Source: JAMHWF01 sp035911095 (lineage in GTDB: Bacteria > Pseudomonadota > Gammaproteobacteria > Burkholderiales > Burkholderiaceae_C). Taken from it: a stretch of 64,000 bases of DNA. The notes under the pieces were generated by a model, which saw only the letters and a program-made list of their open reading frames with translations, was not told where the DNA came from and did not search any database. The DNA is taken from the NCBI GenBank assembly GCA_035911095.1, contig JAMHWF010000123.1, positions 33,969 through 97,968 of the forward strand. The letters run 5' to 3'. Shown piece by piece: positions 17,377 through 26,309 of the stretch. The translations under genes were made by a program, and so were the position numbers. Within the stretch, counting starts at the first letter, position 1, and every line of letters begins with the position of its first letter.

Positions 17377-18597
17377 ATGCCCCCTCGCGCCAAATCGCCT
17401 GCCCGTGCCCAGTCTCTCGCGCCCGGCCTGACCGAGCCCGCGCCCGTCGGCCCCGATGCGCAGCGCCGCCGCGTGCTGCACCAACTCGCCGGCGGGCTCG
17501 GCGCCTGCTGGGCGGCCGGCGCCGGGGCCGCGCCCGCTGCGGCGCCACGCGGCGCTGCCGCCGCCCGCGACCCGTCGAAGGGCGACATGCCCTGCACGCC
17601 GGACTCGCCGCTGCTGACCCCGCTGGGCGATGGGATCCAGGGCATCCCGACGCCGATCTTCACCGCCTATCCGAGCCCCTACGTGTCCTTCCCGTATGCC
17701 GACCCGGTGGCGGTGTTTCGCGACCCGTCGGCCCCGATGCGCAGCTTCGTCAAGAGCGGCTGGAAGCAGGACCAGCGCACCGTCGCCGTCCAGCCGCGCC
17801 AGGTGCTGCTCGAGGCGCCCGTGCCGCGCGGCGCGCGCCTGCCGCCGACCAACCACAACATCGCGGCCGCCTTCCTCGCCGACGGCGGCCTGCGCTACCG
17901 CCAGGGGCAGCCGGCGACGATCGTCGACGACGAGGGCGACGCCTTCATGCTCGTCGCCTACGGCGCGATGGACTGCTGGGGCGACGGTTTCGACGTGCCC
18001 GGGCCGCACGGCGGCAGCAAGTTCCCCGCCGCGCTCGGCAACCTGCAGGCGGGCGACATGGACCCGGGCATGCCCGGCCCGCGCCACCCGCTGAAGGCGC
18101 TCGCCGACTGCGGCTTCTGGGCCTTGCCCTCGAACCGCAGCGACACCTTCATCGCCCCGGCGCGCTCGGCCGATTCGTACGCGATGGCGCAGTACGGGCG
18201 CAAGATCCCGGGCCCCTCGGCGCTGCGCATGGGCACGCTGCTCTACCTGCCGCAGAGCGTCTCGATCGCCTCGCTCGGCCTGAAGAGCGAGGCGGCGCGC
18301 CAGCTCGCCTGGAACGCGCAGAACTACGGCTGGTACCTGGTCGACGACGGGCGAGAGCAGTTCGGCTTCTGCACCGAGGCCGGCGGCAGCGATTTCGAGG
18401 CCGACTTCGCGGCCAAGCACGGCCATGCCTTCTCGACCCGGCGCAACACCAAGGACCCGAAGGCCAAGCAGTTCAGCGACGACCTGCTGAAGGTGCTGGC
18501 GCGCCTCTACTCGGCGACGAACAACCTGCCGGGGCAGTGGGGCGGGCCGGGCAAGCGCCTGCAGCCGCTGGCACCGCCGCTGGTGGCGCGGCCCTGA
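17377..18597 (+). CDS. Secreted protein of unknown function with a Tat-like signal
   Basis: A 406-residue protein starting at ATG 17377 (AGGAG six bases upstream). The N-terminal region has QRRRVLHQLAGGLGACWAAG, a twin-arginine-like signal, giving a mature protein from about residue 60. I do not recognise a family. Visible features are a Cys in DMPCTPDSPLL, GIPTPIFTAYPSPYVSFPYADP, GGSKFPAALGNLQ and a C-terminal region with several Trp/Tyr and Asp residues. It is flanked by the Ada-AlkA gene (divergent) and an orphan response regulator (convergent), so neighbours give little help. Confidence 0.75.
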   Translation: MPPRAKSPARAQSLAPGLTEPAPVGPDAQRRRVLHQLAGGLGACWAAGAGAAPAAAPRGAAAARDPSKGDMPCTPDSPLLTPLGDGIQGIPTPIFTAYPSPYVSFPYADPVAVFRDPSAPMRSFVKSGWKQDQRTVAVQPRQVLLEAPVPRGARLPPTNHNIAAAFLADGGLRYRQGQPATIVDDEGDAFMLVAYGAMDCWGDGFDVPGPHGGSKFPAALGNLQAGDMDPGMPGPRHPLKALADCGFWALPSNRSDTFIAPARSADSYAMAQYGRKIPGPSALRMGTLLYLPQSVSIASLGLKSEAARQLAWNAQNYGWYLVDDGREQFGFCTEAGGSDFEADFAAKHGHAFSTRRNTKDPKAKQFSDDLLKVLARLYSATNNLPGQWGGPGKRLQPLAPPLVARP

Positions 18598-18634
18598 CCG
18601 CCACGGGAAGGGCGCGTCGTTCGCCCGCGGCCGC

Positions 18635-19390
18635 TCAGGCGGCGAGCAGTGGCGCGGCCTGCACCTGCCGCGCGTCGAGCAGGTAGCCGGCGCCGCGCAC
18701 GGTGCGGATCAGCGCGTCGGCCTCGCCGCTGCCGTCGTGCAGCTTCTGCCGCAGGCGCGAGACGAGCATGTCGATGTTGCGCGCCGCGTCCTGCCTGGGG
18801 CGGCCGCAGGCCTGTGCCATCAGGTGCTCGCGGCTGACGACGCGGCGCGGCGCCCGCAGCAGCGCGACGAGCAACTGGTACTCGGCATGCGACAGCGGCA
18901 CTGCCAGCCCGGTCGGCGAGGTGAGCAGGCGTTCGGCACGCTCGAGCGACCAGCCGTCGAAGCGGACCACGTCGTCGGCGGGTGGCACGCGCCGGCCGCC
19001 TGGCGCCTCGGCACTGCGGCGCAGCACGGCCTTGATGCGGGCGACCAGTTCGCGCGGGTCGAAGGGCTTGGCGATGAAGTCGTCGGCGCCGACCTCCAGC
19101 GCAACCACGCGGTCGGCTGCGTCGGCGCGCGCGCTGAGGACGACGATCGGCACCGACGAGCTGGCGCGCAGGGCCTGGGCCAGGCTGAGCCCGTCGTCGC
19201 CCGGCAGCATCAGGTCGAGCACGATCAGGTCGGCTGGCCGTGCCGCAAGCGCGGCCCGCATCGCGACGCCATCGCGCGCGGCGCGCGCGTCGAAGCCGAA
19301 GCGGGCGAGATAGCCGCACAGCAGCCCGGCCATTTCCTCGTCGTCGTCGACGATGAGCAACTGGGTCACGGGTTTCTCGGCGGGGGTCAC
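18635..19390 (-). CDS. OmpR-family response regulator, orphan
   Basis: A 251-residue regulator: receiver domain with VDDDEE, predicted phospho-acceptor Asp59 in LIVLDLMLPG, and KPF; then a winged-helix domain from about 150 (LSHAEYQLLVALL, VSREHLMAQACG, NIDMLVSRLRQKL, IRTVRGAGYLL). The start is GTG 19390, with GTG 19369 (seven codons later) as the alternative; neither has a strong ribosome binding site. No kinase gene is adjacent, so the partner lies outside this window or is shared. Confidence 0.88.
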   Translation of the reverse strand: MTPAEKPVTQLLIVDDDEEMAGLLCGYLARFGFDARAARDGVAMRAALAARPADLIVLDLMLPGDDGLSLAQALRASSSVPIVVLSARADAADRVVALEVGADDFIAKPFDPRELVARIKAVLRRSAEAPGGRRVPPADDVVRFDGWSLERAERLLTSPTGLAVPLSHAEYQLLVALLRAPRRVVSREHLMAQACGRPRQDAARNIDMLVSRLRQKLHDGSGEADALIRTVRGAGYLLDARQVQAAPLLAA

Positions 19391-19565
19391 GGTCGGGCAG
19401 CTTAGGGGTGTCGGCGCCGGGCCTGCGTGCGAACAAGGGTCCAAGTCCGCCGCTTTTCGGGCGCTCTGGCGAGCCTGCGTCACGCCGTCGGTACAAAGCG
19501 GACATGCGGCCGTGACGCGCGCTGCGAAGAATCAAGGGCTTGTTCAACCACCCAGGGAGCCTCTC

Positions 19566-20384
19566 ATGGCATCCATCGGCGGGGTCGGCGGCGCAAGCAG
19601 CGCCTGGGCCGGCCAGGGCGCCTCGCGCGCCGAAGCGATGAAGCAGCGCATGTTCTCGAAGGTCGATGCCGACGGCAGCAAGGGCGTCGACGCCACCGAG
19701 CTCGCGTCGATGCTGAAGGACCTCGCGGCGAAGACCGGCACCGAGGCCGGCGACGCGAGCGAACTGATGACGAAGATGGACGGCGACGGCAACGGCAGCC
19801 TGAGCGCCGACGAGCTCGACGCCGGCATGAAGCGCCTGATGCCGCCGCCCGCGTCGACGATGCAGTTCGTCCAGCAGCGCCATGGCGATGCCGGCGCGGC
19901 GACCGAGGCGATGTTCGACACCCACGACGCCGACGGCGACGAGGGGGTCAGCAGCGAGGAGCTGAGCGCCCTTCTGGAAGAGATCGGCGGCGCGGCGGGC
20001 TCGTCCGGCGCCTCGGTGCTCGCGTCGCTCGACACCGACGGCGACGGCACGCTCAGCAAGGGCGAGTTCGCCGCCGGCATCGCCGGCAGCGAAGGCATGG
20101 CGCCGCCGGGCGGCATGGAGGGTGCCCCTCCGCCGGGCGAGCCGCCGCCGGGCGGCGGCGCGGGCAGCGCTTCGGGCAGCCGTTCGGACAGCGACGACGC
20201 GCTCGACACCAACGGCGACGGCATCGTCTCGGCGCTGGAGCGCATCGCGGGGGCCGAATCCGCGTCGGGCACGGAGGCCGCCTCGAGCCGCGACGTGCTC
20301 GCGGCGCTGCGCGAGTTCGTGGTCCAGGCTTACAGCCAGGCCGCGAGCGCGGCTTCGCCCTCGACGCTGGACGTCGCGGCCTGA
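19566..20384 (+). CDS. EF-hand calcium-binding protein
   Basis: A 272-residue protein with about five EF-hand loops in tandem: DADGSKGVDATE, DGDGNGSLSADE, DADGDEGVSSEE, DTDGDGTLSKGE and, after a Pro/Gly/Ser linker at about 180-220, DTNGDGIVSALE. The first four pair as two lobes; the fifth is alone. Start ATG 19566 with GGGAG upstream. There is no clear signal peptide; the N-terminus is Gly/Ser/Ala-rich. Similar multi-EF-hand proteins occur in Burkholderiales and Xanthomonas. The role is unknown; Ca buffering or sensing is inferred from the loops. Confidence 0.85.
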   Translation: MASIGGVGGASSAWAGQGASRAEAMKQRMFSKVDADGSKGVDATELASMLKDLAAKTGTEAGDASELMTKMDGDGNGSLSADELDAGMKRLMPPPASTMQFVQQRHGDAGAATEAMFDTHDADGDEGVSSEELSALLEEIGGAAGSSGASVLASLDTDGDGTLSKGEFAAGIAGSEGMAPPGGMEGAPPPGEPPPGGGAGSASGSRSDSDDALDTNGDGIVSALERIAGAESASGTEAASSRDVLAALREFVVQAYSQAASAASPSTLDVAA

Positions 20385-20595
20385 ACCCGGGGCCCCGGGC
20401 CCGCGGCGCGTGGGTGTTCACCCGCGCGCGGCGCACCCAGCGCTGAGGTGAAAGCTGTGTGGAGTGTCTGACGACAAGGGCGCCCGGATCGACGCTTCAG
20501 CGTCAGGCGGACTGCCTACAATGCCGATCCCCAAGGAGGGCCGCCGCGGTCCGCCCGGGTTTCGCCTCCACTGTCCGCGTGCCGGACCACACCCC

Positions 20596-21987
20596 ATGCA
20601 AGTTCACGCCTCTGTCTTCAAGGCTTACGACATTCGCGGCATCGTCGACAAAACCATCGACGAAACGTTTGCCGAGCATCTCGGCCGGGCCTTCGGCACC
20701 GAAGCGGTGCTGGCCGGTGAGAAGGCGGTCGCGGTCGGGCGGGACGGGCGCCTGTCGGGCCCCGGGCTTGCGGCCGCGCTGATCCGCGGCCTCGCCTCGA
20801 CCGGGCTCGACGTGGTCGACCTCGGCGCGGTGACGACGCCGATGCTGTACTACGTGGCCGCGACGCGCGGCGAGTACGGCTGCCACAGCGGCATCCAGGT
20901 GACCGGCAGCCACAACCCGAAGGACTACAACGGCTTCAAGATGGTCCTGGCCGGGCGTGCGATCTACGGCGAGGAGATCCAGGGCCTGCGCCTGCGCATG
21001 GAAACCGAGGACTACGTCTCGGCGCCGGGCCGCTCGGCGGCGATGGACATCGTGCCGGAGTACGGCCACCGCATCACCAGCGACTGCAAGCTGGCGCGGC
21101 CGATGAAGATCGTCGTCGACTCGGGCAACGGCATTCCCGGCGCCTCGGCGCCCGAGATCCTGCGCGGCCTGGGCTGCGAGGTGATCGAGCTGTACTCGGA
21201 GGTCGACGGCGACTTCCCGAACCACCACCCGGACCCGAGCAAGCCCGAGAACCTCGTCGAGTTGATCGAGACGGTGAAGGAGACCGGCGCCGAGCTGGGC
21301 CTGGCCTTCGACGGCGACGGCGACCGCCTGGGCGTGGTCACGCGCGACGGCAACATCATCTACCCCGACCGCCAGCTGATGCTGTTCGCGACCGACATCC
21401 TCGGCCGCAACCCGGGCCGCTCGATCATCTTCGACGTCAAGTGCACGCAGCGCCTGGCGCCGGTGATCCGCAAGGCCGGCGGCGTGCCGGTGATGTGGAA
21501 GACCGGCCACTCGCTGGTGAAGGCGAAGATGAAGGAGATCGCCGCGCCGATCGCCGGCGAGATGAGCGGCCACATCTTCTTCGGCGAGCGCTGGTACGGC
21601 TTCGACGACGCCACCTACACGGCGGCGCGCCTGCTCGAGATCCTCTCGCGCAGCCCCGACCCGAGCGCGGTGCTCAACGGTCTGCCGACCAGCTTCAACA
21701 CGCCCGAGCTGAACGTGCCCTGCGCCGAAGGCGAGCCGCACCGTGTGATCGAGGACCTGCGCCGCACGGCGGAGTTTCCCGGTGCGATCGAGGTCATCAC
21801 GATCGACGGGCTGCGTGCCGAGTACGGCGACGGCTTCGGCCTCGTGCGCGCGTCCAACACGACGCCGGTGCTGGTGATGCGCTTCGAAGGCCACAGCGAG
21901 GCGGCGCTGCAGCGCATCGAGGCGCAGTTCATGTCGGCGCTGCGCGCGGTCAAGCCCGACGCGACCTTCGCCGCTGCGGCGCATTGA
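20596..21987 (+). CDS. Phosphomannomutase/phosphoglucomutase
   Basis: A 463-residue alpha-D-phosphohexomutase interconverting 6- and 1-phosphates of mannose or glucose for sugar-nucleotide synthesis, the same length class as Pseudomonas AlgC. The start is ATG 20596, giving the family N-terminus SVFKAYDIRGIVDKTI. Visible: the catalytic phosphoserine loop VTGSHNPKDYNGFKM, the metal loop AFDGDGDRLGVV, the sugar-binding loop GEMSGHIFF and the phosphate loop VRASNTTPVLVMRFE. It is the first gene of an apparent LPS-core operon with waaC (43 bp downstream) and waaA. Confidence 0.94.
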   Translation: MQVHASVFKAYDIRGIVDKTIDETFAEHLGRAFGTEAVLAGEKAVAVGRDGRLSGPGLAAALIRGLASTGLDVVDLGAVTTPMLYYVAATRGEYGCHSGIQVTGSHNPKDYNGFKMVLAGRAIYGEEIQGLRLRMETEDYVSAPGRSAAMDIVPEYGHRITSDCKLARPMKIVVDSGNGIPGASAPEILRGLGCEVIELYSEVDGDFPNHHPDPSKPENLVELIETVKETGAELGLAFDGDGDRLGVVTRDGNIIYPDRQLMLFATDILGRNPGRSIIFDVKCTQRLAPVIRKAGGVPVMWKTGHSLVKAKMKEIAAPIAGEMSGHIFFGERWYGFDDATYTAARLLEILSRSPDPSAVLNGLPTSFNTPELNVPCAEGEPHRVIEDLRRTAEFPGAIEVITIDGLRAEYGDGFGLVRASNTTPVLVMRFEGHSEAALQRIEAQFMSALRAVKPDATFAAAAH

Positions 21988-22030
21988 GCGGCAGCCCTTT
22001 GCCGCGCCTGGACGGACGGCTGCGCCCGGC

Positions 22031-23041
22031 GTGCGCGTCCTGATCGTCAAGCTCTCGTCGCTCGGCGACGTCGTGCACACCCTGCCGGTGGTGCACGACA
22101 TCCGCCATGCCTTGCCGCAGGCGCAGATCGACTGGCTGGTCGAGCCGGCCTTCGCCGGGCTGGTGCGCCGCGTCGACGGCGTCGGCACGGTGATCGAGGC
22201 GCCGTTGCGCGCCCTGCGCGGCAGCTGGTGGTCGCCCGCGACCTGGAAGGCGCTGGGTGCGGTGCGGTCGAAGCTCACGGCCGCGCCCTACGACGCGGTG
22301 ATCGACCTGCAGGGCCTGACCAAGTCGGCCGTGCTGGCGCGCCTGGCGACGCTGGCGCCGGGCGGCCACCGCTACGGCCTGGGCAACCGCACCGAGGGCT
22401 CGGGCTGGGAGGCGCCGGCGCGCTGGCTGGTCGACCGGCCGGTCACGATCGAGCCGCGCATCCATGCGCTCGACCGTGGGCGCGAGCTCTGCGCGCAGGC
22501 GCTCGGCTACACGAACTTCGGACGCCCCGAGGTCGCGCTGCGCACGCGGCCGGTGGTACCGCCGATGGCGCCGATGGTCGCCTTCGTGCACGGCACCTCG
22601 CGCGAGGACAAGCTCTGGCCGCAGCAGAACTGGATCGCGCTCGGCAAGCGGGTGCTGGCGCAGGGCTGGGGCATCGCGCTGCCGCAGTCCGGCGAGGCCG
22701 AGCAGACGCGCGCCGAGCTGATCGCCGCGGCGCTGCAGTTCGAGCTCGCGCCGCTGGTGCAGGTCTGGCCGACGCTCAAGCTCGACGGGGTGATCGACCG
22801 CCTGGCCGGCGTGCAGGGCGTGATCGGCGTCGACAGCGGGCTCAGCCACATCGCGGTGGCGCTCGGCCTGCCGCACGTGCAGATCTACAACCACCCGACG
22901 GCCTGGCGCACCGGGCCGCTGCCGGGGCACGGGCACCGGCAGCAGCTGTCGGTCGAGGGCGCCCGCGGCGCGCCGACGCTGGACGCGGTCTGGTCGGCGT
23001 GGCAGGAGGTCGCGCCATCGCAACGCACGGTGCCCTACTGA
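22031..23041 (+). CDS. waaC: Lipopolysaccharide heptosyltransferase I
   Basis: A 336-residue GT9-family enzyme that adds the first heptose to Kdo in the LPS inner core, at the cytoplasmic face of the inner membrane. It starts with GTG (RVLIVKLSSLGDVVHTLPVV, the classic N-terminus). Other marks are DLQGLTKSAVLARLA, FVHGTSREDKLWP and GVDSGLSHIAVALGLP. It ends 2 bp before waaA begins and follows the phosphohexomutase by 43 bp. Confidence 0.94.
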   Translation: MRVLIVKLSSLGDVVHTLPVVHDIRHALPQAQIDWLVEPAFAGLVRRVDGVGTVIEAPLRALRGSWWSPATWKALGAVRSKLTAAPYDAVIDLQGLTKSAVLARLATLAPGGHRYGLGNRTEGSGWEAPARWLVDRPVTIEPRIHALDRGRELCAQALGYTNFGRPEVALRTRPVVPPMAPMVAFVHGTSREDKLWPQQNWIALGKRVLAQGWGIALPQSGEAEQTRAELIAAALQFELAPLVQVWPTLKLDGVIDRLAGVQGVIGVDSGLSHIAVALGLPHVQIYNHPTAWRTGPLPGHGHRQQLSVEGARGAPTLDAVWSAWQEVAPSQRTVPY

Positions 23042-23043
23042 CG

Positions 23044-24447
23044 ATGCGCCGGCTGGCGCTGCCGGCCTATTCGCTGCTGCTGCGGCTGTTGCAGCCGGCC
23101 TACCTGGCCAAGCTCTGGTGGCGCGGGCGTGCCGAGCCGGCGTACCGCGAAGCGATCGGCGAGCGCTTCGGCCGCTACCGTGACGCGGCCCCCGCCCCGC
23201 GCACGCTGCTCTGGCTGCACGCCGTCTCGCTCGGCGAGACGCGCGCCGCCGCCGCCCTGGTCGAGGCGCTGCGGCGTGAGCGGCCCGGCCTGCGCCTGCT
23301 GCTGACCCACGGCACCGCGACCGGCCGCGCCGCCGGCGCCGCGCTGCTGCGGCCTGCGGGGCCGGGCCACGCGGGCGACCTCCAGGCCTGGCTGCCGGTC
23401 GACACGCCAGAGGCCGTGGCGCGCTTCCTCGCGCATTTCAAGCCGGCGCTCGGCGTGCTGATGGAGACGGAGATCTGGCCCAACCTGCTGCGCGGTGCCG
23501 AGCGCGCCGGCGTGCCGATGGTGCTGGCCAACGCGCGCCTGAGCGCGAAGAGCGACGCCCGCGGCGCGCGCCTCGACGCCTTGCTGCGTCCGGCGGCCGC
23601 CTCGTTCGCGCTGGTGCTCGCGCAGACCGAGGAGGACGCCGAGCGCATGCGTCGCAGGGGCGCGCGCCAGGTCGAGGTCTGCGGCAATCTGAAGTTCGAC
23701 ATGACGCCGGCCCCGGCGCTGGTGGCCGCCGGCGAGGCCTGGCGCAGCGCGGCGCGGGCGGCGGGGCGGCCGCTGGTGCTCGCGGCGAGCACGCGCGAGG
23801 GCGAGGAGGAGCCGCTGCTACGCGCATGGCGGGCGGCGTTGGCCTTGCACGAGGTTGCATCGGGCGCGGCAGGGTCGCCGGCCGCGGGAGCCGCACCGGC
23901 GTTGCGCCCGCGCCTGCTCCTCGTGCCGCGCCACCCGCAGCGCTTCGACGAGGTGGCGGCGATCGTCGGCCAGCAGGGCCTGCGGCTCGCGCGGCGCAGC
24001 GCCTGGGGGCCGCCCGCGGCGGACGGTGCGGTGCTGCCCGACGCCGCGGCCGCCGCCGCCGACGTCTGGCTCGGCGACTCGCTCGGCGAGATGCCGCTCT
24101 ACTACGCCGCCGCCGAGGTGGCCCTGCTCGGCGGCAGCTTCGCGCCGCTGGGCGGGCAGAACCTGATCGAGGCTGCGGCCTGCGGCTGCCCGGTCGTGAT
24201 GGGGCCGCACACCTTCAACTTCGACGAGGCCGCGACGCTGGCACTTGCCGCGGGCGCCGCCGAGCGCGTGCCCGACGTCGAAGCCGGCGTGCAGGCGGCG
24301 CTGGCGCTGCTCGAGCCCGGCGCGCGCGAGGCGGCGTCGCGCCGGGCGCTCGACTTCGCACGGCGCCATCGCGGCGCGGCGGCGCGGATGGCGGGGCGGA
24401 TCGTCGACTGCCTGCAGGCGAGACCGGGGCTGGGCGACCAGCGGTAG
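23044..24447 (+). CDS. waaA: 3-deoxy-D-manno-octulosonic acid (Kdo) transferase
   Basis: A 467-residue Kdo transferase that attaches Kdo to lipid A precursor. It starts at ATG 23044 with an N-terminal membrane anchor (LPAYSLLLRLLQPAYL), then LLWLHAVSLGETRAA, LLLTHGTATGRAAG, GVLMETEIWPNLL, VLANARLSAKS, VCGNLKFDM and GSFAPLGGQNLIEAAACGCPVV. It is longer than E. coli WaaA (425) through Ala/Gly insertions such as SGAAGSPAAGAAP. The last few codons run into a decayed TonB-receptor fragment on the other strand, which supplies the stop. Confidence 0.93.
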   Translation: MRRLALPAYSLLLRLLQPAYLAKLWWRGRAEPAYREAIGERFGRYRDAAPAPRTLLWLHAVSLGETRAAAALVEALRRERPGLRLLLTHGTATGRAAGAALLRPAGPGHAGDLQAWLPVDTPEAVARFLAHFKPALGVLMETEIWPNLLRGAERAGVPMVLANARLSAKSDARGARLDALLRPAAASFALVLAQTEEDAERMRRRGARQVEVCGNLKFDMTPAPALVAAGEAWRSAARAAGRPLVLAASTREGEEEPLLRAWRAALALHEVASGAAGSPAAGAAPALRPRLLLVPRHPQRFDEVAAIVGQQGLRLARRSAWGPPAADGAVLPDAAAAAADVWLGDSLGEMPLYYAAAEVALLGGSFAPLGGQNLIEAAACGCPVVMGPHTFNFDEAATLALAAGAAERVPDVEAGVQAALALLEPGAREAASRRALDFARRHRGAAARMAGRIVDCLQARPGLGDQR

Positions 24448-24740
24448 CGCAGCGACAGCTGCACGTCGCGCGTCTGGCCGAACAGGTGGACGACCCCTGC
24501 GCGGCCGGTGGTCGCCGAGTCCTCGATGTCCACGGTGTAGGCCGAGTCGGTGCGCAGCGCGCCCTCGGCGTGCTGCACGGCAGCGGTCTGCAGCTTCGCC
24601 TGCAGGCGCGTGTCGACGGCATGGGCGCGCAGGCGCTCGTCGAGCAGGTAGACCGCCCGGTCGGCGGTGCGGCCGTCTAGGCCAGGGTTGGGAGAGATCG
24701 CGCGCGGCTGGACGCTGGCAGTCACCTGGCCGCGCAGCGG
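24438..24740 (-). pseudogene. Remnant of a TonB-dependent receptor
   Basis: This fills the 307-bp gap after waaA. On the minus strand one frame holds YLLDERLRAHAVDTRLQAKL and then TAAVQH, like the mid-barrel strand of siderophore receptors. After a shortened stretch it reads VVHLFGQTRDVQLSLRYRW, like a receptor C-terminus, but with no stop after the final Trp. Start, signal, plug and most of the barrel are missing. I read it as a receptor gene with large internal deletion. The similarity is by eye and moderate. Confidence 0.5.
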
Positions 24741-24754
24741 CCAGATGAACGCGC

Positions 24755-25624
24755 TCAGGCCCGCCGCCAGCTCACGCCGGCGCGCGAGAACATCGCGCCC
24801 AGCCCTTCCGGGTTCGACATCCCGTCGATCGCCTGCTGCACCGCCTGCGCCAGGTCCTTCGCTTCCTTCTTGACCGCGCATCCGATCGCCCAGCCGTTGC
24901 GCGGGGCGCGCGGGCTCGGCAAGGGGTCGATTGCGTAGGCCGGGTCGCGCCCGAGCACGCTCTCGAGTTCCGAGCGCAAGCCGGCAGCGAGGGTGACCTC
25001 GCCCGCCTGCAGGGCCCTGGCGGCCGCAACACCGTCCTTCAGGTGCGTGACCAGCTTTTCGCGGTAGGCGCCGCTGTCGGCGCCGATCAGCAGCCAGCCG
25101 GCCAGCGACAACCCCGGCACCGCGGTGCGCTCCTGCGCGAGCGGCTCGAGGGTCTGGATCGCAGGCAGCTTGTCGACGCGGCGCGCGATCGCGAGCGTCT
25201 CGCGGTAGTAGGGGCCGAAGATGATGGCCTGTGGCGTGGCGTCGATCAGCGGACGGTCGACCGGCACATGCAGGAGCAGGTCGGCCGGCCCGTGGCCTAG
25301 GTAGTGACCGCGCCAGACCATGTTGCGCAGGTCATCGGCCATCTCCTCGCCGGCGTTGAAGAACAACGGCGAGAGCGGTACGCCGACCGCTGCCGCGATC
25401 GCCTTCGCGAGATCCACATCGATGCCGGCGCCGTCGGTGTTGAACGGCGGCATGTCGTTGTAGATCGCGATCGACATCACGCCGCGCTGGCGGATGCGCT
25501 CGAGCGCAGGCAGGTCCTCAGGCGCGGTCTGCGCCTTCGCACCGCCCGCGCCGAGCCCCAGCAGCAACGCGCTCGCCGCCGTCAGGCAGCGGCGGCGCGA
25601 AGGCGCTGCCTCGTCGTTGCTCAC
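24755..25624 (-). CDS. Quinoprotein dehydrogenase-associated periplasmic substrate-binding protein (MxaJ/XoxJ-like)
   Basis: A 289-residue periplasmic protein with a type-2 binding-protein fold. The start is GTG 25624, overlapping the stop of the cytochrome gene (GTGA). The signal peptide has RRR and ends near AKA; the mature part begins with LERIRQRGVMSIAIYNDMPPF and IDVDLAKAIAAAVGVPL. Proteins of this type accompany PQQ alcohol dehydrogenases (XoxJ, MxaJ and the gene after pedF in Pseudomonas); XoxJ is thought to assist enzyme maturation or activation. It is the second gene of the cytochrome operon. Confidence 0.85.
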   Translation of the reverse strand: MSNDEAAPSRRRCLTAASALLLGLGAGGAKAQTAPEDLPALERIRQRGVMSIAIYNDMPPFNTDGAGIDVDLAKAIAAAVGVPLSPLFFNAGEEMADDLRNMVWRGHYLGHGPADLLLHVPVDRPLIDATPQAIIFGPYYRETLAIARRVDKLPAIQTLEPLAQERTAVPGLSLAGWLLIGADSGAYREKLVTHLKDGVAAARALQAGEVTLAAGLRSELESVLGRDPAYAIDPLPSPRAPRNGWAIGCAVKKEAKDLAQAVQQAIDGMSNPEGLGAMFSRAGVSWRRA

Positions 25625-26115
25625 AGCGGCTTCTCGCGCCGCGTCTCGAGGTAAGCCTTGATCGACCACACCGCTTCCTGGCTGAGCACGCCTTCGAACG
25701 GAGGCATGTACACGGCGCCGTTACGGGTCACGCCGTGGCGGACCTTGCCGACGTAGAACTCGTCCATCTCCTTGACGCAGCTCTTCTTGCTAGCTTCGGC
25801 CTTCATCGTCGCACAGTCGGCGTCGATTTTGCGGAGGTCGGGTGCGATGCCGCCGGAGACGGCGTCGAGGCCGTGGCAGCGCGCGCAGTTCTGGGCGAAG
25901 GCCGAGGTGCCGATCTTGATCGCCTTCTCGTCGCCGCTGTAGGGGTTGGACGTCTTCCAGTCGGCGCCGAGCGGGGCCAGGCCCGTGGTGTCGACGGCTT
26001 GCGGCGTGACGTCGCCGTGGGACCAAGCGGCTGTGCCCATCAGGCAGGCCGCGGCGGCGAAGGCCAGGCGCCAGCGAGTGGAAAGCTGGCGTTGTCTCTT
26101 GAGGGTTTGATTCAT
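25621..26115 (-). CDS. c-type cytochrome, quinoprotein electron acceptor (PedF/XoxG-like)
   Basis: A 164-residue periplasmic monohaem cytochrome c. Signal peptide about 1-32, ending AAWSHG; haem-binding CARCH in NCARCHGLDAVSGGIAPDLR; probable Met ligand in AVYMPPFEGVLS. It most resembles the cytochrome c-550 (PedF) and XoxG group that takes electrons from PQQ alcohol dehydrogenases. Start ATG 26115. A well-matched sigma-54 promoter lies 38 bp upstream and a sigma-54 activator gene is divergent, so expression is probably activator-dependent. Confidence 0.9.
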   Translation of the reverse strand: MNQTLKRQRQLSTRWRLAFAAAACLMGTAAWSHGDVTPQAVDTTGLAPLGADWKTSNPYSGDEKAIKIGTSAFAQNCARCHGLDAVSGGIAPDLRKIDADCATMKAEASKKSCVKEMDEFYVGKVRHGVTRNGAVYMPPFEGVLSQEAVWSIKAYLETRREKPL

Positions 26116-26152
26116 GTCGCGTGCTCCAAGTCGTCGTTCGACACCCGTCATC

Positions 26153-26168
26153 TGCAATGCACATGCCA
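26153..26168 (-). promoter_or_regulatory. Sigma-54 (-24/-12) promoter of the cytochrome c operon
   Basis: On the minus strand TGGCATGTGCATTGCA, an essentially perfect match to TGGCAYR-N4-TTGCA. Its -12 GC lies about 38 bp from the cytochrome start codon. The divergent gene encodes a sigma-54 activator with an intact GAFTGA. Confidence 0.8.
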
Positions 26169-26199
26169 TTCGGGGGTGTTTCGTGCCCGGTTGCAGCGC

Positions 26200-26298
26200 T
26201 GTCGCACAACGCGACGTCACCTGACGGTATCGTCGCGCCGCGTCGCCCAGAGAAGATCAAGATCGCACATGATCGCGCCCGCGATGCGCTGTGCGACA
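26200..26298. promoter_or_regulatory. Probable activator-binding repeats between cytochrome c and the sigma-54 activator gene
   Basis: TGTCGC-N5-GCGAC at 26200-26215 and TGTGCGACA at 26290-26298 share TGTCGC/GCGACA half-sites and lie upstream of the sigma-54 promoter at a distance usual for an enhancer. They are candidate sites for the protein encoded from 26415. Confidence 0.45.
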
Positions 26299-26309
26299 AA
26301 GGCGACCCC

